Shown here: one piece after another, positions 48,503 to 60,200 of the stretch
Position numbering within the stretch: position 1 is the stretch's first letter
How the letters are laid out: the number at the start of each line of letters is the position of its first letter
DNA from: Umbilicaria muhlenbergii
Taxonomy: Eukaryota; Ascomycota; Lecanoromycetes; Umbilicariales; Umbilicariaceae
Length of the DNA stretch: 64,000 bases
Direction: 5' to 3'
Assembly (NCBI GenBank): GCA_000611775.1
Contig: KK106981.1
Location: 4,962,927-5,026,926 of the forward strand
The notes under the pieces: generated by a model
The model's input: only the letters and a program-made list of their open reading frames with translations
Told to the model about the DNA's origin: nothing
Databases searched by the model: none
Translations under genes and position numbers: made by a program

Positions 48503-49689
48503 ATGGCAGACAAGCGCGTAGCCCAGATTGCTGGCCACCTAAACTTCCCTAAAGGGATGCTTCAGGGCCAAGTGGCCATCATCACCGGGTCTGGTCAAGG
48601 CATTGGTGCAGAGGCCGCCAGGTTGTTTGCGAATGAGGGGGCTAAGGTCGTGGTACAAGATATCGATGCTGGTAAGTCGTTTCACCCGACACTTCGCCTC
48701 GAATCGGCGACGAGGTGGACCACGAGCGCAGTGTAAGGTTGTGAAGTCGTATTTGCTTACCCTGTTCGTCTGGGCAGGCAAGGCCGAGTCGGTCGCTAAA
48801 GCTATCAATGAGGCCGGAGGGAAAGCGGTGGCGGTACCAGGAGACATGCTAGATGCAAAGTACATCGATGAACTGGTGAAGAAAGCGGCGGAGTTCGGGC
48901 AGGGGAAGATCCATATTATTGTCAATAATGCGGGCTTTACATGGGATGGGGTCATCCACAAGATGACGGACAAGCAATGGGACACCATCATCGCCCTACA
49001 CAACACCGCTCCGTTCAAGCTGGTCAGGGCCGCGGCACCATATTTCCGGGTCAAGGACGGGGAGCCAAGGAACATCATCAATATCAGCAGCACAAGCGGT
49101 GTTAATGGAAATGCGTACGTGATATGCATAGCGGACAATGAGAAGAGAGGCTGATGATAAGATAGGGGCCAAGCGAACTACGGACTGGCGAAAGCGGGCG
49201 TTGTTGGTTTGTCGAAAGTCATTGCCAAGGTAAGCACTATACTGTGATGTTGAACAATCAGACACTCAAAAGCTATAGGAATGGGGTCCTCAGTTCGGCG
49301 TCCGAGCAAATACGTGAGTTTTGTCAAGGCAGGAATCCTCGCTTTCAGCCTTGGACTAATGACCATCAGGATCGCTTTCGGCCACATTCTCACCCGGCTG
49401 ACCGCCGCAAAAGAGGAAGGCGCTTTCGTAACGGCCCCGGACGGGTCAAAGATTGCCCTCGGCATCCCCAAAGCACAAAAGGAGGCGGCGGGTAGCAATG
49501 CACATGCGGACATCCCACTGAGGAGACCAGGCACGGCGACGGAGGCTGCTAGTGTAATATTGGCCGTGGCCAGTCCCTTGTTTAGCTATGTCGACGGCCA
49601 GACAATCAGTGAGCCATTCTACCTTTGCCCCTATGGTGCAGCAGTAACTGATCGGCATACCAGTGGTAACCGGGGGTCGCAATATGTAA
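48503..49689 (+). CDS. short-chain dehydrogenase/reductase (FabG-like)
   Basis: Six exons (48503-48671, 48778-49114, 49166-49229, 49279-49313, 49370-49608, 49664-49689), introns 49-106 bp, give 289 residues. It is a classical SDR: Rossmann motif TGSGQGIG at 28-35, NNAG at 106-109, catalytic Ser in NISSTSG (160-161), Tyr174 and Lys178 in YGLAK, and the C-terminal PxG-like region ending VDGQTIMVTGGRNM. Asp53 after the second strand (VVQDID) favours NAD(H). The protein resembles 3-oxoacyl-ACP reductases, but an insert (about 211-245) is longer than in bacterial FabG. The last exon has only 26 nt yet supplies the conserved V-T-GG end. Substrate unknown. Confidence 0.9.
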
Positions 49690-50109
49690 AAGATGAGGCG
49701 GAAGTTGGTGGCGGATCTTGCAAGGAGGAAAAGCAAGAAACAATCCATGTATATATCATTGTCTGGTGCTCAAATTTCGTCGACGAATCCCGAATTAAGC
49801 TCACACCAAAACCCCAAGCGCAGCGGTGCGAGTCGCTGCAATAGTGGGCCCCGTACAGTAATTCGGTGGTTCTCGTATTACCCGCAACCAGCGGGAACAG
49901 TGGTGATGGAATGTTTTGCTGAATCTTCCTTCCGGCAAAGGCGCAACATCTTGAGAGATAGATCTCGACGAACTCTCCTGCCGGTAGGCGGCATCGCAAA
50001 TTCGAATGCTACCTTGACCGACATATCCAGTTCTGAGTCCCCCAACAATCATATACACTAGAAAGCCCATCCTGTGCTCCTCCTCCTCAAATCTTCAACC
50101 ATAGTTTTC
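49690..50109. other. intergenic region
   Basis: 420 bp between the SDR stop and the DPM1 pseudogene. Nothing recognisable. Confidence 0.5.
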
Positions 50110-50780
50110 TCAGCCTTTGGCGAACTCCTCAATCTCATTGTCGCCCAGCTTTCTCTCGCCGTGAACCCGATCCCAAACTGAAGGGCACTTCGGCAACACT
50201 GCACCCCACGGCCTTGGCCCTGACCGTCATCTCCATCTGTAACGTGTACCCCTTACTCTCCGTTTGCGCAATTACCTTCTCCAACACCACCCTCGCCAAC
50301 AACCGGAAATCGCCCGTCAAATCACTGACCCCGGGCCTGAGCACCGTATCCACGAACAGTTTCCTGCCCCGGAAGACCAATCTCCGCTTCAAATCCCACC
50401 CTACACCCTCCATCGCTGGCGTACCACGTGCCCGTGACGATGTCGTAGTCACGCGTCTTTTCTGCCGGATCATGTCGGCGATGAATTTGGGGTGGTAAGA
50501 AAAGTCGGCGTCCATGATGATGACATAAGTGCCGGGGCCGAGCTTGCCGGCGCGCGGCTTCCGGATGATGCGGTCGGCGGGGGACAGCTTTTGGAGCGGT
50601 TAAGCGATGGTGAGGGTGCCGTTGAGGGAGTCGTCATCGACGATGATGAGCTCTCAATCGAATTTGCTATGGCGGAGAGGAAGCGTGAGCGCACCATTGG
50701 ATATGGTCGAGATGGGGATGGGAAGAGGTGGGGAGGTCAGACTGATGGAGAATGACAGTGTATGTGTCCTTGGAGGCCAT
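50110..50780 (-). pseudogene. DPM1: dolichol-phosphate mannosyltransferase pseudogene
   Basis: Read on the minus strand from an ATG at 50780 this follows DPM1 almost end to end: MASKDTYTVIL, LIIVDDDSLNGTL, KPRAGKLGPG, YVIIMDADFSYHPKFI (DAD metal motif kept), DYDIVTGTWY, VLRPGVSDLTGDFRL, ESKGYTLQMEMTVRAKA and a final DRVHGERKLGDNEIEEFAKG. It is dead: a stop replaces a Lys codon at 50600-50602, the Trp before ELIIVDD is a stop, about 14 residues are missing between GKLGPG and TYVIIMD, and the frame shifts at least twice (near 50,420 and 50,165). No introns interrupt the homology, which may point to a retrocopy. Dpm1 makes Dol-P-Man in the ER and is essential, so an intact gene must exist elsewhere. 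Confidence 0.88.
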
Positions 50781-51292
50781 GGTGTACCGGATGTCAAAAG
50801 AGTGAGGAAGCTGTAAGAGCAGATAGTTGTGATAGGGGAGCTATGGCAACTCTCAGGAGATGTGCTGATTCAAAGGGATCTGTCCTTTGATGCTATCGAG
50901 TCTACCGTAGTTTATGTGTGTACGGTGGCCGACGGGCAAGGAATAGGTTTGGCAACTTAGGGCTAGTTCAAGTCAGCACGGAGGAATCAGCGGACAGCGC
51001 TCGAGGGCTTCTTGCGGATACTGCATCGTGTGAAAAGTGTCCGCGCTATACTCCGTCAAATATACGATGTATAAGATGTGTCATTTAAGACGATATCTCG
51101 TGGAGCACATTGGTTGCGCTGCGAACCAATTCATTCCTTCGTCCCGATGGGCGACATCGGCCATTTATTGTCAACGCCGTCAAGAAGTCCCCCCTTAATC
51201 CGCCCTTACCCACCAACGCCGCAGCCGGCTCATGAGTATCGATATTAATACAACCAAACCGAATGATGATAGAGGTTGTCCATCAAGGAATA
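50781..51292. other. intergenic region
   Basis: About 510 bp between the DPM1 pseudogene and the 3' end of the CSN8/PSMD8/eIF3K-family gene. Nothing recognisable. Confidence 0.5.
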
Positions 51293-52249
51293 TCATGCTT
51301 TCCCTTTAATCTTCCTTATAATGACCTTGTCTCCTTCTAATGCCCACCCCACTTTATTCATCCTCCTGAGAGCATCCCATTCCCGATTCGTTACCCTCTC
51401 GACGTAAGCCTTCTCGACGCTCAAGTAGCTTTTCCCCAAGCACTTGAGCGCATGTGTCCGCATCCTGTCGTCCGCCCATTCCATCAATCGCTTCTGATAG
51501 CCATCGACCAGGGTCTTAATCTTCCAAAATGAATACCAATTATCATGCGCCAGCGCTTTCAAAACCTGTTCCACCCGCTCGTCCCTATACTGATACAGGT
51601 CTCGTGCAGCATAAGCCGCAGCCAAGTCACATTGCCGGCAAGCAAGGTCCAGAATGTAGTATGAAACGAACTCATGATGCTCAGACGCTGCCAGCGGCGT
51701 GGCTTCGTGGATCCTGCGCAGAAGATGGAGTAGAGCGGGATGGTAGGATTCCATGTGCCTAGTCAGTATTGCTGCGCGGATGATGAGAATGTATGCGCGT
51801 TGCGCGAAAGGGTCTGTTCGGGCAGAAGCAACGAGTCCTTCGCGGAGCTTCCTCATGGCCATCAGGATCGTCGATAGTTCTCTCGAAGTATCAGGATCTT
51901 GATTAGAGAGGTTTGCAGAGCCCCTGAGCTGGCTTGGGGGAGGGCATGTCGACGTGCCACCATTGAGGGACATAGACGCGAATGCTTTAGCTAGGCCATC
52001 ACCACGGCCAGCTGCAGCGCAGAACTCCATGTATCGCTCTAAAATCTTATCATAGTAGCTCTCTTGCGTCTTGAAGTCCAGCAACCTACAATTGCTTAGT
52101 TCATGCGCTGCCAGTGTGTAGCAGCCCGGGGCACACCTGTTGTCGCCCTTCGAAGGCAGGCCCAAGTTCTCCAAGGGATCCACCGGTGCACTTTTCAACC
52201 TGCCCCATGCGGCAGATGGCCTACGACTGGCAGCAAAAACACCAGCCAT
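51293..52249 (-). CDS. CSN8/PSMD8/eIF3K-family protein
   Basis: Two exons, 52249-52137 and 52085-51293, give 301 residues. The 51-bp intron (52086-52136) is a multiple of three without a stop, so unspliced RNA also stays open; its GTGTGC donor, AACTAAG branch and TTGTAG acceptor, and the joined text LGLPSKGDNRLLDFKTQESYY, argue that it is spliced. The protein is helical, with AQRAYILIIRAAILTRHMESYHPALLHLL and ASEHHEFVSYYILDLACRQ, resembling the PCI-related CSN8/PSMD8/eIF3K domain. A C-terminal KVIIRKIKGKA ends it. Such proteins are scaffold subunits of proteasome-lid-like complexes; which complex is not shown. ATG 52249 is the first true ATG. Confidence 0.75.
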   Translation of the reverse strand: MAGVFAASRRPSAAWGRLKSAPVDPLENLGLPSKGDNRCAPGCYTLAAHELSNCRLLDFKTQESYYDKILERYMEFCAAAGRGDGLAKAFASMSLNGGTSTCPPPSQLRGSANLSNQDPDTSRELSTILMAMRKLREGLVASARTDPFAQRAYILIIRAAILTRHMESYHPALLHLLRRIHEATPLAASEHHEFVSYYILDLACRQCDLAAAYAARDLYQYRDERVEQVLKALAHDNWYSFWKIKTLVDGYQKRLMEWADDRMRTHALKCLGKSYLSVEKAYVERVTNREWDALRRMNKVGWALEGDKVIIRKIKGKA

Positions 52250-52544
52250 GGGCAAGCAAAGAAGATCAGCGCATCTCGTGAAGCTCTGTAATGCGGTATC
52301 ATCTACCTTATTCTATTCGTCGGTAGCTGCAGTTTGACGTCAAGCTTTGGCGATAGGCGATAGGCTTCTCGGTGCAAGTCAGGTACGCGGAACCAAACCT
52401 TATCCAGTACCGCCGTTGGGAAGGGCCTCCTTAAACCCCCCTCAACACCAACGTCGCCTTTCTCATTTAGACTTGGCTTATTCCGCCCTTTACTCGCATC
52501 TCCCATGACTACGAATCAAGTCCTCACCACTTGATTCTGTTCAA

Positions 52545-53616
52545 ATGGCTACTAGGAGGCGGCCTCGTAGTCCAGATCGAGGCTCTCTAAACCCTGCAGC
52601 TGTTGCCCTAAGCCACAGTTCACCCAACTCCGCCAAGACAAAAGCGCCCCTTCTCCATTGGGATGAACTCCAACCATGGCAGCAAGACAATCACTACATT
52701 CACAGGCATTACCGCCCGGCCTCCAATTCCATCCTCACCTCCCTCCACAGCCTGACTTACCTCCACACCGAAAGCGTGAATGTATACACGCATCTCCTCG
52801 GCGCCATTTGTTTCATATCTCTTTGCATCCCCTTCTACCAAGCGCTGAAGCCCCGTTATACATCAGCATCCACTGCAGACGTTGTGGCCTTCAGTTGTTT
52901 CTTCCTAGGCGCAGTCCTCTGTTTAGGCATCAGTGCGGCATATCATCTGATATCGAACCACTCTCCTGCAGTCAACAGGCTGGTCAATCAGTTGGATTAT
53001 GTCGGTATCGTAGCGTTGATTACGGGGAGCTTCGTGCCGAGTGTATATTATGGATTCTATTGTAACACAAGATTGCAATTACTCTATTGGACCATGGTCA
53101 GTCATGCAGGCCTGTCTATTGGTGAAACATCGAAGCAGTTGATACTGATGGCTAAACTTGCAATCCCAGATCTCCACGATCGGAGTAGGATGCACCATTG
53201 TCTCAATCACACCGAAGTTCCGCACGCCGACTTGGAGGCCTTTCAGAGCCGGCATGTTCGTGGCTATGGGGTTGTCTGCTGTTTTTCCAGTCCTCCATGG
53301 ACTGACTGTCTTCGGATTACGGCAGATGAACAGCCAGATTGGACTCTCTTGGGTGGTTCTGCAGGGCCTTTTGTATATCCTTGGTGCCGGTATCTATGCT
53401 GTCAGTAATATGTTCTCCACATATAGCTTTTCTGCATACTCACGAGCTGATGGTTTTCTCCAGGCTCGGATGCCAGAGCGGTTGAAGCCAGGGTGTTTCG
53501 ACATCTGGGGCAGTTCACACCAAATATTTCATGTCCTGATACTGTTGGCGGCGGCGGCGCACCTCGTGGGCTTGTTACAAGCATTTGACCACGCCCACAC
53601 AGCAGCAAATTGCTGA
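52545..53616 (+). CDS. PAQR/haemolysin III family seven-TM receptor
   Basis: Three exons, 52545-53096, 53170-53400 and 53464-53616, both introns in phase 0 with GTCAGT donors, give 311 residues. Motifs of the adiponectin-receptor/IZH family are clear: WDELQPWQQDNHYIHRHYRP, then HTESVNVYTHLLG before the first helix, SAAYHLISNH after the second (His ligand), and SSHQIFHVLILLAAAAH in the last helix with two His zinc ligands. About seven hydrophobic helices are present. Yeast relatives (Izh1-4) affect zinc and lipid homeostasis; the family has ceramidase-like folds. It shares a 295-bp divergent promoter with the CSN8/PSMD8/eIF3K-family gene. Confidence 0.93.
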
Positions 53617-53830
53617 TATAGAAGCTTCATAAACGGGACCCCATACTTATTGGACAGCTCCTATCCGATCACAGCACGGGGCTCAATACACATCTGGAAA
53701 TGTAGAAATGATGAGATAATTTGTCATTCTAGGTTACTTGGTTTGACGGACCGGCCGAAAAGCTACAAAATGAGCACGCTCGAAAGGATCCGCTAAACTC
53801 CCAGTTATGCAGCTTGGTGAAAGAAAAAAA

Positions 53831-54613
53831 TCAAAATGCTGGCGCGAGCATCTGTGATTTCAGGAACGCAGCAAATCCTTGCTCAATACTGGCGGAGAAA
53901 TTCACAAAGAAAGCCATGGCATTGGAAGAGGGTGGTGGACAGTGTTGTAAATGGGCCTTGACATCCACATCCTGGAGACCTTTGATCTCGGCCACCTGCC
54001 TCACCCACTCCATACCCTCGAACCTGGAGATGGTCTTGAAGTCCGACTCGTTATATGTGTCTTTCGCCTCCCACTGCGTGGCAGGCTTGCCGCCTAGAAT
54101 CCCAAGACCCAGCTGAACAAGCTCCATGTTCTTCGATATGAAGGCGCAAACATTGCGCCATTCGCAGCGATCGAAGTCTTTGATGTATGGGAGGGCACGC
54201 TTGATGATATTGATGCGTTTGATAGACGAGCGAGCCGAGGGTGTGAGGTCGGAGAGGAACGGGATCACTGCCTCGACGTCTAGTTCGAAGTCGAATGTGT
54301 GAGCTGAGTAGAGGACGTGAGACGCTTCGTGGTGTATCATTCGGTTCACACCCAGGATGCTTGGGAAGATGCCTGGATTGTGCGCAAGGTGATATGTGGT
54401 TTCGACGCTGCGAGCGCGGAAGCGATCCGACATGATCCTATATTGGGAGCGGCGTCTTCCTTCATGCTTCCGGCGGTCATAGGTCAAAGAGTCTTCGCTG
54501 CGTATCGATAGGATCTCAGTGTCGTGGTCGACGAGGAGAAGCTTGTATATCATGAGACGGATCTCGGCTGGTACTCGCATGAATGGAGCCATGGGGATCG
54601 ATTCATGCGCCAT
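53831..54613 (-). CDS. fungal DUF7730-like protein
   Basis: A single exon of 260 residues. It opens with MRVPAEIRLMIYKLLLVDHD, the LPxEIRxxIYxxLL motif that starts many fungal F-box-like/DUF7730 proteins. It continues with SILGVNRMIHHEASHVLYSAHTFDF, the second conserved block (Nxx...EAxxVLYxxNxF). The remainder is weakly conserved. Such genes are numerous in Pezizomycotina and their function is unknown; an adaptor role is speculation. Start chosen at ATG 54613, the first in frame. Confidence 0.75.
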   Translation of the reverse strand: MAHESIPMAPFMRVPAEIRLMIYKLLLVDHDTEILSIRSEDSLTYDRRKHEGRRRSQYRIMSDRFRARSVETTYHLAHNPGIFPSILGVNRMIHHEASHVLYSAHTFDFELDVEAVIPFLSDLTPSARSSIKRINIIKRALPYIKDFDRCEWRNVCAFISKNMELVQLGLGILGGKPATQWEAKDTYNESDFKTISRFEGMEWVRQVAEIKGLQDVDVKAHLQHCPPPSSNAMAFFVNFSASIEQGFAAFLKSQMLAPAF

Positions 54614-55749
54614 GCTCGGTTCGAAAATTATAGCAGCTTTTAAGATTGGATATTCTCTGAGCAGTTGAGCACCCTCTTTAGGTCTCAGGTTCGAAGGTTG
54701 TTTGAGGTCCAGGGGACGCTATGACGGAAGCCTGGTTACTGATGCGCCCAACCTCGTCTGCATCGAAGCACTCTTGTTGATACAAGGGGAGTTTGCTCAT
54801 CTGGGGACTCCCATTGTACGGTACTCTGTCAAGCAAACGTCCAACATTCTATGCGCAATCGCCAAGGAATGCGTGTGATCACATCAGGTCAGTCGACTGT
54901 TCCACGTAAGCAGATTCACAGTGTTGCTCCAAGAGCAATCACGCCTGAAGATACCTACCTTACCTAATTCAAGAAAGTAAAGCTCCCGTGCGCATCTGTA
55001 ATGAATGACGCCATGAACGCGTACACGTGACAACCTAAAGGTACCCTAAGGTACCTCATGCGACAAGGCTCCAAGCACTTCCAGGTTTGGCATCAGGCGG
55101 CTTCAACAATTCTGCATCGGGAATGATCGATGTCATCCCGTGAAGAAACGCTGAAGTTGGACGTTGCCATCGTATCGCAGTGACTTCTTGGTGTAGTACT
55201 TGACCCTCCCATGCTTAAAATAGCTGAGAGGCGTCGTTGTAACTTGTGAGACAGCCATCAGGTTGTTTCACACCGTTCTTGTGCAATGGGTCAAGTGAGG
55301 GTGGCGCGGGTTGGTAAGGTAAGCTCGTAAGGAAGCACGGGTAGGCACTCGCACTCGGCCCTGCAGCTCTGCAACCCTGCAACCTCCTGATCTCGCTTAC
55401 CAGCCACGCGATTCCTCGCTAAGAGCTAGCGGCATCGCGAAGGGGAATTTCCAACCTCCTCTACGACAGCATCACAGCAATATTTTGCTGGTAACCAGCC
55501 ACCGCAATTTCTATTAGTGGTGTCCCTTTTGGTCTTCTCTAAATCATGCCCCACTTGATGGAAAGATGCATTCGCATCATCTTCCTCCGTACTTTATCTA
55601 GTTGTAACAATAACATTTACAAGTATCTCTCACGAGATCTTACACGTTGCTTGAACCAAATCATATCTGTTGACACGCTGCGAGTGCATCTTGGCCGTCC
55701 ACCTTGAGCCTTCTCCAAGCTCTTCCTTGCCAAGTAGGCAGCTCTCGCA
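54614..55749. other. intergenic region between divergent genes
   Basis: 1.1 kb upstream of both the DUF7730-like gene (minus) and the secreted Ser/Thr-rich protein gene (plus). GGTACC(C)TAAGGTACC near 55,040 is a short direct repeat. No gene recognised. Confidence 0.45.
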
Positions 55750-56622
55750 ATGCGTGTCGCACCCATCCCGACAATTTTTGCATTCTCATCCATCACCATC
55801 CTCATTCATGCCCTACCTTTCGCGCCACGAGAACCCCAAAGACAGCAAGCTCACTTCAAGCGCGTACCTTATTCGGTCGTGGCTGTTGACGGTAGCTCTC
55901 CTTCATCAGCCTCGATTGCCGCTGGCACAGAGACCAAGACTGTGACCCAAGCATTAGATGCCACTGAGACAGTTACTGCGACTCTGCCTCCGTCGATCTT
56001 GACTATCGTGGCAACTATCACCGTGAGCCAACCGCAATCGGAGAAGACAGTCTTTGTGACCCCAACACCATCGCCAGTGAGCACCGGTTCAGTGCCGCCG
56101 TCATCGAAATCCGCTCTCGACCCTGCTCAGCCAGCTGAGATTACGGTATCGGTGGTGCCGTTACCGGTCTCCACGTCACTCTCTTCAAGCCCATCACTTT
56201 CATCAATCTCATCGACTGGGACCCTCCAAAGTCTGAGCACAGCTCAACAGGCAGTCTCAACAATATCTGTCTTAGCGATACCGGTCGCAACTCCAGCGAC
56301 GCCGTCATCGTTTTCAATATCGTCCAATACTTCAGACACGGCAATTATAGCTCGGCCGACATCCACAACATCTTATGACGATGGTTCATGGCTCACGTCA
56401 TATCCAGCTTGGAGTCCAACGTCCTCCAGTATTTCGATATCCACATCCATACCCAGCATTAAAGTTCCATCTTTCTCGTTACATACCGAGAATTACGGTG
56501 CTGCGACGGTGACCCCATCTCCAACACGCCAAGATTATCTACCTACAGGAGGCGTGGCATCTTGGAACACCGAAGTCTATTCCGGGACATCACTCAAAAG
56601 CTGGAACGGGACAGTGGTCTGA
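55750..56622 (+). CDS. Ser/Thr-rich secreted protein
   Basis: A single exon of 290 residues. A signal peptide (MRVAPIPTIFAFSSITILIHALP) is followed by a short basic stretch (FAPREPQRQQAHFKRVPYS), possibly a Kex2-type processing site at KR. The rest is dominated by Ser, Thr, Pro, Ala and Val (TATLPPSILTIVATITVSQP, SSSPSLSSISS), like heavily O-glycosylated wall or secreted proteins. There are no cysteines after the signal and no GPI signal at the end (SLKSWNGTVV). No enzymatic domain. Its codon use is normal for the window. Confidence 0.75.
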   Translation: MRVAPIPTIFAFSSITILIHALPFAPREPQRQQAHFKRVPYSVVAVDGSSPSSASIAAGTETKTVTQALDATETVTATLPPSILTIVATITVSQPQSEKTVFVTPTPSPVSTGSVPPSSKSALDPAQPAEITVSVVPLPVSTSLSSSPSLSSISSTGTLQSLSTAQQAVSTISVLAIPVATPATPSSFSISSNTSDTAIIARPTSTTSYDDGSWLTSYPAWSPTSSSISISTSIPSIKVPSFSLHTENYGAATVTPSPTRQDYLPTGGVASWNTEVYSGTSLKSWNGTVV

Positions 56623-57239
56623 TAGCGGTTCACCAATCACATTGTAAACATGTGCAACGAAGACACGCAGGAATGTTGACATTGATATTTTAGCGAAGGA
56701 GCTCAGAACACGACCTCGGCGAATATTTCACTAGATTGATACCAACTGCCTATGGCTAAGGATAGACGGCGCATTGGGAACCTGGCGTTTTTGAAATGCA
56801 CTGGTTGAGGTAGATATACTAAATGGATGTGGATATTTAATCTTGGTAAATAAAGCTCATAATTGAACTTGTCACTTGTCCAATAGTCTCCGCTGAAGAA
56901 GTGCACGTGATCATAAGGCACCCTAATAATAAACGATGATAAGTGGCAGCTTCGACTTACGCTCGACGGAAATGGTGCCTGTGTTATCGGTAACTATAAA
57001 ATCGATCGATAAGACTAAGTGTATATAGAGTGAGGTTGTTGATTGCTACCGTTGAGACTGAGGTACCTCACGGTTTCAGTAGAGCTCTCGGCTCTTGCCG
57101 GTGGCTAAGTTAGGCAGCTTCACCCAATGCAACAAGAATCGGACACCTTGGCGATCAAATAGGCATTACGATCCAGCGACACAATCCGTGAGCTTCTTCG
57201 AGAGAGGAACAGGCGGAATCGGCAGAGGGTTTTCTGCGC
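56623..57239. other. upstream region of VPS35
   Basis: 617 bp between the secreted-protein gene and VPS35, both on the plus strand; holds a terminator and the VPS35 promoter. Nothing specific seen. Confidence 0.5.
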
Positions 57240-60200
57240 ATGGCCGATAGAAGTAGCATGTCATCACCTCCAGCAATCGAGGATCAAGCTCGATTGCTGG
57301 AGGATGCCCTGCTTATGGTGCGGCAGCAGACGCATCTGATGCGCAAATGCTTGGAGACGCCGGGCAAACTCATGGATGCGCTGAAATGCAGGTCAGTCCT
57401 CAGATAAGAGGTTATCTTCTTTGGGCAACGGGCAACATAAACTGACCGCAAGCTCTACAATACAGCTCAACTCTGGTGTCCGAGCTGCGAACGAGCAGCT
57501 TAGGCCCCAAACAGTATTACGAGCTATACATGGCTGTCTTTGATGCGTTGCGGCATCTCTCGGTATATCTCCGCGAATCACACCCGGTCAACCATCTTGC
57601 CGATCTTTACGAACTCGTCCAGTATGCTGGCAATATCGTACCTCGTCTCTATCTGATGATCACCGTGGGCACAGTCTACATGGCGATCGAAGATGCACCG
57701 GTCAAGGAAATCATGAAAGATATGATGGAGATGAGCCGAGGGGTACAGCATCCGATCAGAGGGCTGTTCCTAAGATACTACCTTTCAGGGCAGGCGAGAG
57801 ATCATCTTCCCACTGGAAGTGGGGATGGGGCAGAAGGGAATCTGCAGGACTCGATCAGCTTTATCCTCACCAATTTTGTGGAGATGAACAAGCTCTGGGT
57901 CAGGCTGCAGCATCAAGGACACTCTCGAGAAAGAGAACAGAGAACCAAGGAGCGACAGGAATTGCAATTACTTGTGGGAAGCAATCTAGTCAGATTGAGT
58001 CAACTGGTGGACCTCGATGCCTACAAAACCGTCATACTACAACCATTGCTGGAACAAGTTGTCCAATGCCGAGATGTCCTCGCACAAGAGTATTTGTTAG
58101 AGGGTTTGTTGAGACTATTCTGACATCACAGGCAATGAATATGGCTAATGAGTTACTGCCAGTGATCACGCAAGTATTTCCAGACGAGTTCCATCTGAAC
58201 ACACTCGATCAGCTGCTTTCGGCCATTGCTCGACTAAACCGCAATGTGAACATCAAGGCTATTGTCATCGGCTTGATGGATAGACTATCAAGCTACGCTG
58301 CTGGAGAATCCGAGTCAGATTCACCGGAAACTCGCAGGTTAATGGAAGAGGAAGCGACTGCGAAACTGCTGGAACGGTTGCAGATATCCCAGGAGAGCAA
58401 GAACGCTGACACCAAATCGAACAAGCCTGACAAGGAACAAACCAACGGCGAGCACGTGAATGGAGACAAGTCTACGGAAGCATCATCATCAACAACGGGA
58501 CCATCAGAAATTGACGGCCAATCTTTAGCTGACACGGAGTCAACGGCTGTGGACGGTGAACAATCAAAATCCTCTATAAAGAAGAATAGGGGTATACCTG
58601 AGCATGTAAAGCTCTACGAAATATTTTACGACCAGGTAATCAACCTTGTGAATACCCAACGACTTCCAATCCAGGATATTGTTGCTTTACTAGTTTCTCT
58701 GTCGCAACTGGCTTTGTAAGTCTGACAGCAGCTATATCTTAGGATTATCGTTGCTAATCTACTCTAGGAATATTTACCCTGAGAGGCTAGGTAAGTCAGT
58801 CATAACCTGGCCGAGAGAGCAACACTAATCCAAAGCAGAATACGTCGACCAAGTACTCTCGTATGCAAACGAGAAAGTTGCGCAATTTGCTAATAGTGCC
58901 GACCTGCACTCTGCGCCCACACAGGCGAACATCCTGAATCTCCTCCTCGCACCAATCAAAACCTACGTTTCGCTCTTCACTGCACTTGCCCTCCCCAACT
59001 ACATTCCTCTTTTGCATGCACAGACATATCCTACTCGACGCGCAGTAGCTGGTGAGGTGGCCCGAAGCATACTGCGAAACCAAACGAAAATCTCAACCAC
59101 CGAAAACCTCGAGGGTGTCCTCGAGATCTTGAGGGTGTTGGTGAGAGAGGGAATGCAACAAGCTGGCGGTTATCCTGGTGTACCCAACCAGAGGCGGGGT
59201 ATGGAAACAGATGAGACAGTGGAAGAGCAAGGATGGCTTGCGCGAATCGTGCACCTCATACAGAGTCCCGACAACGACACCCAATTCAAGCTTCTCCAAA
59301 CCGCTAAGAAAGCGTTCGCCGACGGCAATGAGCGAATCAAATATACCACACCCGCCCTCCTCACATCATCTCTGAAGCTTGCCCGAAAGTACAAGAGTCG
59401 GGAACATTACGATGATAACTGGCAATCCCAGACCTCGGCTTTGTACAAATTCATGCATAATTCAATATCGGCTCTCTACACCCGTGTTAATGGCGCGGCC
59501 GACCTCTGTCTTCGTCTCTTCATCTCTTGTGGCCAGGTAGCCGACCAGACCGGTTTCGAAGAAGTGGCCTACGAATTCTTCGCTCAAGCGTTCACAATCT
59601 ATGAAGAAGCCGTCAGCGACTCCCGAGCACAGTTTCAAGCGGTATGCGTCATCGCAGGTGCACTGCATGGGACAAGGGGGTTCAATAAGGAGAATTATGA
59701 TACCTTGATTACAAAGTGTGCTCTGCATGGTAGTAAACTGTTGAAAAAGCCAGATCAATGCCGGGCTGTATATCTGGCGAGTCATCTCTGGTGGGCGGTA
59801 GAGATTTCTGCAAAGGGAGAGGAAGACTCAAAGAACGTGCGTTGCCAGAATTTCGTACTCTTCATGAGTAAGTTTGCTGACGCCAGTAACAGCTCTATCG
59901 GGACGGCAAGCGGGTACTTGAGTGTCTTCAACGTGCCCTGAGAGTTGCAGATGCGTGTATGGATACAGCAGTCTCAGTGGAGCTCTTCGTGGAGATCCTA
60001 AATCGATATGTATACTATTTCGAACAGCAGAACGAAACGGTGAGCTGGTTCGGTGGGAGCATGGGTACAGGGAAGCTGATTGTGTGTAGGTCACCACGAA
60101 GTATCTCAATGGACTAATTGAGCTTATCCATTCGAATCTTCAAACCAACCAGGAGAGCGCGGCTTTGGAGAGCCCGAAACGACATTTCCAGAGAACACTG

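Noticed and set aside
48539-49138. A 199-codon minus-strand open frame.
   Set aside because: Antisense shadow of the SDR exons.
50135-50515. The 126-codon open frame as a functional short glycosyltransferase.
   Set aside because: It is only the middle of a DPM1 copy whose frame is lost on both sides and which lacks part of the catalytic domain.
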